A DNA stretch of 8,665 nucleotides from Lachnospiraceae bacterium UBA938 (lineage in GTDB: Bacteria; Bacillota; Clostridia; Lachnospirales; Lachnospiraceae): positions 1 through 8,665 of the forward strand of contig DBDG01000006.1 in the NCBI GenBank assembly GCA_002293475.1, read 5' to 3'. Positions 1 to 5,539 of the stretch are shown piece by piece (position 1 is the first letter of the stretch; every line of letters begins with the position of its first letter). The position numbers were made by a program, and so were the translations under genes. The notes under the pieces are model-generated. The model was given only the letters and a program-made list of their open reading frames with translations. It was not told where the DNA came from and did no database searches.

Positions 1-1
1 A

Positions 2-118
2 CTCGCCTTAGAACATTTGAAAAAACAAGTTTATGGTGGCATGAGTTTGAAAAACTTACAGAAACTTGCTGGTTGGGACTCATCTTTCTTAGAAAGAGTT
101 CTCTTTGCGAGTGAGTAA
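2..118 (+). CDS. Possible 3' end of an unidentified upstream gene (partial)
   Basis: A frame open from the left edge encodes 38 residues and ends at TAA 116-118. The visible tail is rich in Leu and Lys and ends in LERVLFASE, which looks like the amphipathic helical end of a soluble protein. I do not recognise the family. Firmicutes often have sigH near this place, but this tail does not resemble the SigH C-terminus. A second frame (from base 1, stop TGA 112-114) is also open over the same short distance, so the choice of frame rests only on residue composition. No start codon is inside the window and no clear terminator follows before the rpmG promoter. The stretch could also be non-coding. 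Confidence 0.3.
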   Translation, partial: LALEHLKKQVYGGMSLKNLQKLAGWDSSFLERVLFASE

Positions 119-156
119 AGTAAATGCGGTGACCCTGAGGATGCAAGAAAAAACTA

Positions 157-186
157 TTGACGAACCCGGAAAGAATGTGTTATTCT
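157..186 (+). promoter_or_regulatory. Sigma-A-type promoter for the rpmG operon
   Basis: TTGACG at 157-162 matches the -35 consensus at five of six positions. TATTCT at 181-186 is a fair -10 box, with an 18-bp spacer. Transcription would begin near 193 and give a leader of about 100 nt before rpmG. This is the best-matched promoter in the window and fits the first gene of the operon. It is called by eye only. Confidence 0.6.
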
Positions 187-234
187 ATTTAGACAAGAGA
201 CTTACCTCTTTTTTTTATGCTTAAAATTACAAGG

Positions 235-240
235 TATAAT
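235..240 (+). promoter_or_regulatory. Possible second -10 box (TATAAT)
   Basis: A perfect TATAAT hexamer lies 55 bp before the rpmG start. At 16 to 18 bp upstream there is only a T-rich stretch (209-216) and no TTGACA-like box, and there is no TG extension. It may be a weak second start site for the operon or chance in AT-rich DNA. Confidence 0.3.
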
Positions 241-295
241 CCGAAAAGGCAGTAAGGATCAATTCCCAAATAAATCACAAGTTGGAGGAACGGTA

Positions 296-445
296 ATGCG
301 TACTAGGATAACATTGGCATGCACAGAGTGTAAACAGCGCAACTATAATACGACAAAAGATAAAAAGGCTCATCCGGACAGAATGGAGACTAAGAAATAT
401 TGCAGATTCTGTAGAACCCATACCGTGCATAAAGAAACGAAATAA
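296..445 (+). CDS. rpmG: 50S ribosomal protein L33, zinc-binding form
   Basis: This 49-residue protein is ribosomal protein L33, a small component of the large subunit near the E site. The start is ATG 296 with GGAGG at 284-288, seven bases away. The sequence MRTRITLACTECK is a typical L33 N-terminus. Two CxxC pairs (C9/C12 and C36/C39) form the zinc ribbon of the C+ type, as opposed to the cysteine-free C- form that many bacteria carry as a second copy for zinc limitation. The length matches the family (49-55 aa). It is the first gene of the block and is followed after 26 bp by secE, the usual Firmicute order. It is too short to appear in many ORF listings, but the motif content makes the call firm. 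Confidence 0.95.
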   Translation: MRTRITLACTECKQRNYNTTKDKKAHPDRMETKKYCRFCRTHTVHKETK

Positions 446-471
446 GAGGATTGCGCAAAGGGAGGTTGAAT

Positions 472-678
472 ATGGAAGAATCAACTAAGAAAAGTAAGAA
501 CAAAAGAAGCTTCTGGAAAGGAGTAAGGACAGAATTTAAGAAAATAACCTGGCCTGACAAAGATTCCTTGATCAAGCAGTCTGTTGCGGTTGTTTGTGTT
601 TCGGTTGCATTGGGAGTTTTGATTGCCCTGCTGGATTTTGGTATTCAGCACGGCATAGAATTCATTACAACACTGTAG
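472..678 (+). CDS. secE: Preprotein translocase subunit SecE
   Basis: The 68-residue product is the short, single-span form of SecE found in Firmicutes, which clamps SecY in the SecYEG export channel. A basic cytoplasmic segment leads into the amphipathic helix motif EFKKITWPDKDSL (about residues 21-33), the diagnostic SecE signature with its TWP turn. One membrane helix follows at about residues 37-57. I chose ATG 472 because GGGAGG at 460-465 sits six bases upstream. An upstream TTG at 451 would add seven residues but would place this ribosome binding site inside the gene. The stop TAG (676-678) overlaps the AGGAG before nusG, so the two genes are probably translated together. Confidence 0.93.
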   Translation: MEESTKKSKNKRSFWKGVRTEFKKITWPDKDSLIKQSVAVVCVSVALGVLIALLDFGIQHGIEFITTL

Positions 679-694
679 GAGCGAGGGAAATAAA

Positions 695-1213
695 GTGGCA
701 GAAGCAAACTGGTATGTTGTACATACCTATTCAGGGTATGAGAATAAAGTAAAAGCCAACATTGAGAAAACGATAGAAAACAGACATTTAGAAGACGAGA
801 TCATTGAAGTACGAGTTCCCATGCAGGATGTTGTCGAAGTGAAAAACGGTGCCAGAAAAACCGTGCAGAAAAAAATGTTTCCCGGCTATGTACTTGTAAA
901 TATGATAATGAATGACGACACTTGGTATGTGGTCAGGAATACTCGGGGCGTAACCGGCTTCGTCGGACCAGGCAGCAAGCCGGTTCCGCTTTCTGAAGCG
1001 GAAATGAAGCCACTGGGGATTAAGACTGAAAATATTACCATTGACTTCGCGGAAGGCGATGCCATTGCAGTTGTCGCTGGAGTCTGGAAGGATACCGTGG
1101 GCGTTGTTCAAAGGATTGATTTTGGTAAGCAGGCGGCAACAATCAACGTAGAGCTTTTCGGCAGGGAGACCCCTGTGGAAATCAGTTTTGCGGAAGTCAG
1201 GAAAATGCACTAA
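695..1213 (+). CDS. nusG: Transcription termination/antitermination factor NusG
   Basis: The 172-residue product is NusG, which binds RNA polymerase and affects elongation, pausing and Rho or ribosome coupling. The start is GTG 695, with GAGGG at 683-687 seven bases upstream. The NGN domain covers about residues 4-105: WYVVHTYSGYE at 6-16, FPGYVLVNM at 62-70, and the VRNTRGVTGFVG segment at 80-91. The KOW domain covers about 118-170 and ends in LFGRETPVEISFAEV. At 129-134 the KOW loop reads GVWKDT where many bacteria have GPF; from memory similar variants occur in Lachnospiraceae. Length is normal for a NusG without inserted domains. It lies 16 bp after secE, and a repeat-rich spacer separates it from rplK. 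Confidence 0.95.
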   Translation: MAEANWYVVHTYSGYENKVKANIEKTIENRHLEDEIIEVRVPMQDVVEVKNGARKTVQKKMFPGYVLVNMIMNDDTWYVVRNTRGVTGFVGPGSKPVPLSEAEMKPLGIKTENITIDFAEGDAIAVVAGVWKDTVGVVQRIDFGKQAATINVELFGRETPVEISFAEVRKMH

Positions 1214-1250
1214 GGCAATACTAAAAGGTAATCCAATAAGATAATGTGCT

Positions 1251-1318
1251 AATAAGATACGATAATAAGATGCGATAATACGATAATAAGATACGATAAT
1301 AAGATACGATAATTCGAT
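1251..1318 (+). repeat. 34-bp tandem duplication with 13/13/8-bp subunits
   Basis: The unit AATAAGATACGAT (13 bp) occurs at 1251-1263, 1285-1297 and 1298-1310, with a one-base variant at 1264-1276. Eight-base short forms occur at 1277-1284 (AATACGAT) and 1311-1318 (AATTCGAT). The block is therefore a 34-bp module (1251-1284) repeated once (1285-1318) with two mismatches. A fragment of the unit, AATAAGAT, also lies at 1235-1242. The strand is purine-rich with little self-complementarity, so its RNA should be mostly unpaired. It lies entirely between nusG and rplK. Confidence 0.85.
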
Positions 1319-1373
1319 GTAATACAATTAGGTAACGAACGTCCGGTTCATCGCAATGGGATGTATCGCGGCG

Positions 1374-1407
1374 GTGGGAGTAAAGCGCAGTCTTTACGCC
1401 GAACCAC
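1374..1407 (+). promoter_or_regulatory. Probable ribosomal protein L1 binding hairpin in the rplK-rplA leader
   Basis: GTGG (1374-1377) pairs with CCAC (1404-1407), and GTAAAG (1380-1385) pairs with CTTTAC (1392-1397) around the loop CGCAGT. Between the two helices is an asymmetric internal loop: GA on the 5' side and GCCGAA on the 3' side. Two short helices joined by an asymmetric loop, with GGTGGGAG on one side and ACCAC on the other, is how I remember the L1 target in 23S rRNA and in L11-L1 operon mRNAs. The hairpin ends ten bases before the rplK ribosome binding site, so excess L1 bound here could repress rplK and rplA together. Pairing is seen in the sequence; the L1 role is inferred. 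Confidence 0.65.
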
Positions 1408-1429
1408 ATTTATATTAGGAGGTGCCATT

Positions 1430-1855
1430 ATGGCAAAAAAAGTAGTAGGCTACATCAAGTTACAGATTCCGGCTGGAAAAGCGACACCAGCCCCCCCCGT
1501 TGGTCCCGCGCTGGGACAGCACGGTGTCAACATTGTTGAATTTACTAAACAATTCAACGCCAGAACGGCCGATAAAGGCGATACGATTATCCCGGTCGTT
1601 ATAACGGTATATGCTGACAGAAGCTTTAGTTTCATAACCAAGACTCCCCCTACGGCCATTCTTCTCAAAAAGGCCTGCAGCCTGAAATCAGGATCGGCAG
1701 TACCTAACAAGACTAAGGTTGCGACGATTTCCAAAGCAAAACTGCAAGAAATCGCGGAACAGAAGATGCCAGACCTGAACGCTGCCAGTCTTGAAGCAGC
1801 TATGAGCATGGTTGCCGGTACGGCTAGAAGTATGGGCATTACGGTAGAAGAATAG
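1430..1855 (+). CDS. rplK: 50S ribosomal protein L11
   Basis: The 141-residue product is L11, which binds the GTPase-associated region of 23S rRNA, contacts elongation factors and is needed for RelA activation in the stringent response. ATG 1430 follows AGGAGG at 1417-1422 by seven bases. An in-frame ATG at 1361 would put the L1-like hairpin inside the gene and is rejected. The N-terminal domain has the proline-rich PAPPVGPALGQHGVNI segment (about 20-35), the thiostrepton-contact region. The C-terminal rRNA-binding domain ends with DLNAASLEAAMSMVAGTARS (115-134), the family signature. Length equals the usual 141-142. Codons 21-23 contain eight consecutive C bases (1491-1498), unusual for this moderately AT-rich DNA. 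Confidence 0.96.
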   Translation: MAKKVVGYIKLQIPAGKATPAPPVGPALGQHGVNIVEFTKQFNARTADKGDTIIPVVITVYADRSFSFITKTPPTAILLKKACSLKSGSAVPNKTKVATISKAKLQEIAEQKMPDLNAASLEAAMSMVAGTARSMGITVEE

Positions 1856-1866
1856 GAGGAACGATT

Positions 1867-2556
1867 ATGAAGCGCGGAAAAAAATATATTGAGACGGCCA
1901 AACTGGTAGACCGTATGACTTTTTATGAACCGACAGAGGCAATTGCCCTAGCTAAAAAAACCGCTGTTGCCAAGTTTGACGAAACCATTGAGATCCATAT
2001 CCGTACCGGATGTGACGGCCGTCATGCAGAGCAGCAAGTACGTGGTGCCGTAGTACTGCCCAACGGAACCGGTAAGACCGTAAGGGTACTGGTTTTTGCT
2101 AAAGGTGATAAATTAAACGAAGCAGAAGCGGCGGGTGCCGACTATGTGGGCGGTGAGGAACTGATTCCTAAGATCCAGAAAGAAGGCTGGCTGGAATTTG
2201 ACGTAGTAGTCGCAACCCCTGATATGATGGGCGTTGTCGGCCGTCTTGGTAAAGTGCTTGGTCCCAAAGGACTTATGCCCAACCCCAAAGCGGGTACGGT
2301 AACGATGGACGTAGCGAAAGCCATTGCCGATATCAAAGCCGGTAAGATCGAATACCGTCTGGACAAATCCAATATTATCCATGTGCCGATCGGGAAAGCT
2401 TCTTTTGACGATGAGAAGCTCCATGAAAACTTTACGGCTCTTGTAGAAGCCATTATCAAGGCCAAACCATCAGCAGTAAAGGGTCAGTACCTGCGCAGCA
2501 TTACCCTTTCCGCAACGATGGGTCCCGGCGTCAGGGTCAATGTGGCGCGGTTTTAG
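1867..2556 (+). CDS. rplA: 50S ribosomal protein L1
   Basis: The 229-residue product is L1, which forms the mobile L1 stalk that helps release tRNA from the E site and also represses its own operon by binding mRNA. ATG 1867 follows AGGAGG at 1854-1859, which overlaps the rplK stop codon, so translation of the two genes is likely coupled. Domain I is built from both ends (about 1-66 and 158-229), with domain II between. The signature GKVLGPKGLMPNPKAGTVT is at 128-146 and is intact. EQQVRGAVVLPNGTGK (55-70) marks the domain I/II junction. Length is normal (228-235). In most bacteria rplJ and rplL follow; here the next gene is a membrane glycosyltransferase. Confidence 0.96.
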   Translation: MKRGKKYIETAKLVDRMTFYEPTEAIALAKKTAVAKFDETIEIHIRTGCDGRHAEQQVRGAVVLPNGTGKTVRVLVFAKGDKLNEAEAAGADYVGGEELIPKIQKEGWLEFDVVVATPDMMGVVGRLGKVLGPKGLMPNPKAGTVTMDVAKAIADIKAGKIEYRLDKSNIIHVPIGKASFDDEKLHENFTALVEAIIKAKPSAVKGQYLRSITLSATMGPGVRVNVARF

Positions 2557-2649
2557 CATCTAAGGCAACGACAAATTAAAGATCAATAAAGATTTATAAG
2601 TAATTAAAATTAAAGCAACGAATGATAAATTGAGAGGGAGTGACGCCAT

Positions 2650-4146
2650 ATGGCGCCAGTTCCTCTCGGTACCTTTCAAAGTTATTTTTCAAAGGAAGAG
2701 GATGTGAAGACTCATATAAACTGGAAAGAATACAGTATCAGCTTTACCCTACTTCTGCTTGCCTGGGGCGGCATGCTTCGCCGGAGTTTTAACGCAGACA
2801 CGGTTTATCACATGGTGGTAGATGATTTTGATGTATTGACTAGGATACAGCATGGCAGATACCTGACCGCCATGGTCGATTTTTTGCTGGGACAGCTGGG
2901 ACTTCGGACGACTACCCACAGCGGTGTTTCCGTATTGGCAGGCTTGCTTCTGATGGCCGGCACGGTTTATTTGATTCAAGAGCTTTTCAGTCTGTTTGTA
3001 TCGCGTCAGATAGCTTATACTGCTGTTACCAGTTTGATTTTTGTAAATGTACTTGCGTCGGAACTGACGATGTTCAGTGAATTTACAGCTTACTTTGGAA
3101 TGGCCTATTTTTTGGCGGCATGGGGTGCCGTCTGGTTTGTCCGTAAACGGTTTTGGCGGGCATTGCTATGTATCGCCGCTTCCTGCATGTTTTATCAGGT
3201 CGGGGTGGTATTTTGCGCAATGCTCTTATCTTTGTATATATTTCTGTCCTATCGGGGTAAACTGTGTAAGAAGGCGGTCTTAGAACATATTACCGGCCTA
3301 TTGATGACATTTGGGACTGGTTTTCTCAATATGATAATAAGCAGCGCAATAGTAAAATTGCTGATAAAGGAACGGATTGCCAGAGAGGCCGGTTTCGAAA
3401 ATCTGACGGACAAGTTTCTGTCGATGTTTCAGCTTATCGTAGATTTGCTGAGCGACAGTATGTCGTTGCTCCCTGGTTTCGGTATTCCGCTGCTCTTTTC
3501 GCTGCTGGGCATGGGCGTGTTTATCGGCCATCGGATACGTAAGAAAGAATGGCCGGCGCTTTTTTACTATCTATTGCTTCTGGCGGGGATGCTGCTCATG
3601 ATCATGGCCATACCGTTTATGGCGGAGGATTTTAATCCCTCGCCCCGGATAGTCTTTACCTTTTATCTTTTTCAAGCGTCGATAGGAATTATTGCGCTGG
3701 CGGAAGCCGGCGGGGGATGGCGGCGGCTGATAGGCGTGGCGAGCGTGGTTTACCTTTTAGTCCAGATAGTTTTTTCTCAGATCATTGTAACAAATCATTT
3801 TATCTCTAATACCTTGGATAAGCTGTATGTCTCCATGGCATATGAGAAGATCTTGGAATATGAGGAACAGAGCGGAATCAGGGTTGATAAGCTGGCAATC
3901 ATAAAAGATATTGATGCCCCCTTTTATTACCGGGAAGTAGGGTATAAAATCCATCAGATCAATGAGCGGGCTCTAGGAACGACTTCCTATTCTTTGATAG
4001 AAGTCGTAACCGGGCGCACTTTTGAGCGTATTCCAATGGATCAGGATATCTTTGAGACTTATTTTGAAGGTAAGAACTGGGATTATTTTGATGCTTCTCA
4101 ACAAATTGTTTTTGTTGAAGATCAGGCGTACTGGGTGATATTCTGA
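2650..4146 (+). CDS. Membrane glucosyltransferase, GtrII-like
   Basis: This 498-residue polytopic protein looks like the GtrII glucosyltransferase family, enzymes that move glucose from a polyprenyl-phosphate carrier onto a surface glycan outside the membrane. About ten membrane helices are visible (roughly residues 28-44, 91-114, 121-137, 143-164, 169-198, 213-235, 275-297, 303-322, 333-352, 358-378). The first outer loop holds acidic and basic residues expected near the active site: D50, DD at 58-59, R65 and GRY at 69-71. A soluble tail of about 115 residues ends in FEGKNWDYFD and a hydrophobic end, as I remember for clostridial members. ATG 2650 has GAGGGAG nine bases upstream. GTG 2704 (480 aa, MKTHINWKEY) has AAAGGA seven bases upstream and is a strong alternative. 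It is 93 bp after rplA. Confidence 0.7.
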   Translation: MAPVPLGTFQSYFSKEEDVKTHINWKEYSISFTLLLLAWGGMLRRSFNADTVYHMVVDDFDVLTRIQHGRYLTAMVDFLLGQLGLRTTTHSGVSVLAGLLLMAGTVYLIQELFSLFVSRQIAYTAVTSLIFVNVLASELTMFSEFTAYFGMAYFLAAWGAVWFVRKRFWRALLCIAASCMFYQVGVVFCAMLLSLYIFLSYRGKLCKKAVLEHITGLLMTFGTGFLNMIISSAIVKLLIKERIAREAGFENLTDKFLSMFQLIVDLLSDSMSLLPGFGIPLLFSLLGMGVFIGHRIRKKEWPALFYYLLLLAGMLLMIMAIPFMAEDFNPSPRIVFTFYLFQASIGIIALAEAGGGWRRLIGVASVVYLLVQIVFSQIIVTNHFISNTLDKLYVSMAYEKILEYEEQSGIRVDKLAIIKDIDAPFYYREVGYKIHQINERALGTTSYSLIEVVTGRTFERIPMDQDIFETYFEGKNWDYFDASQQIVFVEDQAYWVIF

Positions 4147-4203
4147 CCCTTCTGGCGAAAAGGGTTGATTCTGGGTCTGCTGAAGCGGATATGGGGAATT
4201 TAT

Positions 4204-5496
4204 ATGAAAAGAAGAAAAAGCAGAAAAAATAAGAGCAACAGGAATAACAGTAAAAACAATGGGAAGCGATTTATTATTGTGTTTTTTGCTGCATTATTGC
4301 TGGTTTTGCTGACCGGCCTTGCCGGAATGATAGCATACGAATATACTATAAGGGTTAACGAAGAACCGGCGGCGGACGAATTGATTGTTGAACTGGCTCA
4401 GAAGATACCTGAGCCAATTGCGGCCGAGCCGAGCGAAGAGCCGGCTTCGCCCTATGCGGATATTCTGGCCGATAGCACCTATATGGTGGAAAACCGGATC
4501 TATGCCAAGGAACCGACCGTGGCAGGTGAGGTGAAGCTGTGTTTTGCCGGTGATGTTCTTTTTGATGATGAATATGCAGTCATGGCTACGGCCATTCAGA
4601 AGGGCGGTACTGTCAATCAGGCATTCTCCGAAGATTTGCTGCAAAGAATGCGGGCGGCCGATATTATGATGCTGAATAATGAATTTCCTTACACGGACAG
4701 AGGAACGGCGCTGGAAGATAAACAATATACTTTCCGTGCGGATCCGTCAACGGTAAGCTGGTTGCCAGATATGGGGGTGGATATTATTTCACTGGCCAAT
4801 AATCACACGTTTGACTTCGGAGAAACAGGGCTTCTGGACACCTTGGAAATATTACATACAGCCGGTATTACCTATGTGGGAGCGGGCCAGAACAGCAAGG
4901 AGGCAATGGCACCGGTGTATTATATTGTCGGGGATATGAAGATTGCCTTTATTGCCGCGACGCAGATCGAACGCTTGGACAATCCGGATACCCGGGCGGC
5001 CACCGAGGCTCTTTCCGGAGTATTTCGATGCTGGAACCCGGAAAAGCTTTGCGAGGCGGTGACAGAAGCCAAGCAAACCAGTGATTTTGTAGTAGTGTTC
5101 ATCCATTGGGGAACGGAAAATGAAAGTGAACTGGACTGGGCGCAGCTTGACCAGGCACCTAAGATAGCTGAAGCAGGAGCAGATCTGATTATTGGCGCGC
5201 ATCCGCATTGTCTGCAAGGGGTAACCTATTACGGAGATGTACCGGTGGTTCACAGCTTGGGAAATTTCTGGTTCAGTTCCCGTCAGGTCGATACCGGCAT
5301 GATAGAGGCGGTGCTGGACAAAAACGGGATAAAGTCGCTGCAGTTTATCCCGGCGCTGCAAAGTAACTGTGTTACCAGCCTGCTTGACGGAGCGGAAAAA
5401 GATGCCGTAATGCAGATTATGCGGTCACTGTCGCCGGATATACAGATTGATAGTGAAGGATTTATAAATAATACCTCGGAGGTTCCTGCCGCGTAA
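4204..5496 (+). CDS. Membrane-anchored CapA/PGA_cap family protein
   Basis: The 430-residue product belongs to the bacterial capsule synthesis family (PGA_cap), with a metallophosphatase-like fold. CapA in poly-gamma-glutamate systems is the founding member, but most relatives have no proven function. A very basic cytoplasmic N-terminus (1-22) precedes one membrane helix (about 23-47) and a Pro/Glu-rich linker (about 53-85), so the domain is outside the cell. Putative metal-site motifs are present in order: FAGDVLFDD (114-122), NNEFP (158-162), SLANNHTFDFG (196-206), HWGTE (302-306), GAHPHCLQG (331-339) and HSLGNFWF (350-357). I chose ATG 4204, with GGGGA at 4193-4197 six bases upstream. A TTG at 4165 would add 13 residues but has a purine run only one base upstream. 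No PgsB/PgsC genes are beside it, so polyglutamate synthesis is not implied. Confidence 0.85.
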   Translation: MKRRKSRKNKSNRNNSKNNGKRFIIVFFAALLLVLLTGLAGMIAYEYTIRVNEEPAADELIVELAQKIPEPIAAEPSEEPASPYADILADSTYMVENRIYAKEPTVAGEVKLCFAGDVLFDDEYAVMATAIQKGGTVNQAFSEDLLQRMRAADIMMLNNEFPYTDRGTALEDKQYTFRADPSTVSWLPDMGVDIISLANNHTFDFGETGLLDTLEILHTAGITYVGAGQNSKEAMAPVYYIVGDMKIAFIAATQIERLDNPDTRAATEALSGVFRCWNPEKLCEAVTEAKQTSDFVVVFIHWGTENESELDWAQLDQAPKIAEAGADLIIGAHPHCLQGVTYYGDVPVVHSLGNFWFSSRQVDTGMIEAVLDKNGIKSLQFIPALQSNCVTSLLDGAEKDAVMQIMRSLSPDIQIDSEGFINNTSEVPAA

Positions 5497-5539
5497 GTGA
5501 AGGGTAAAGGGGCGCTCGACCCAATCAGAGGAGAATGAC

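Noticed and set aside
195..216. AAGAG/CTCTT hairpin followed by eight T as a terminator or attenuator
   Set aside because: The stem has only five weak pairs and lies within the first bases of the predicted transcript, too close to the start to act as an attenuator; it could at most weakly end transcription from upstream.
451..471. Longer SecE from TTG 451
   Set aside because: The GGGAGG at 460-465 would lie inside the gene, and ATG 472 has ideal spacing.
1251..1318. CRISPR-like spaced repeats between nusG and rplK
   Set aside because: The 13-bp units abut one another with no unique spacers, and no cas genes are present; it is a simple tandem repeat.
788..1327. Minus-strand open frame opposite nusG
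   Set aside because: Its N-terminal part is the translated tandem repeat (YYRI-type residues) and the rest is the shadow of nusG; there is no ribosome binding site or family resemblance.
1361..1429. Longer N-terminus for L11 from ATG 1361
   Set aside because: It would translate the L1-like hairpin and the strong AGGAGG at 1417-1422; ATG 1430 gives the standard MAKKVVGYIK start and a 141-residue length.
2557..2649. L10 leader or remnant of rplJ
   Set aside because: Only 93 bp are available and no matching stem-loops or L10-like residues are visible.
3077..3283. Short + strand frame inside the GtrII-like gene, and similar ones at 6394-6585 and 8184-8378
   Set aside because: All lie out of frame within well-supported genes, with no ribosome binding site or recognisable motif.
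4147..4164. CCCTT/AAGGG hairpin between the GtrII and CapA genes as a terminator
   Set aside because: A 5-bp stem without a T-run; the next gene follows within 57 bp.
4165..5496. Evidence for a polyglutamate capsule operon because of the CapA-family gene
   Set aside because: No PgsB ligase or PgsC gene is present, and the neighbours are a sugar transferase and acyl-transfer proteins; the PGA_cap family is functionally broad.
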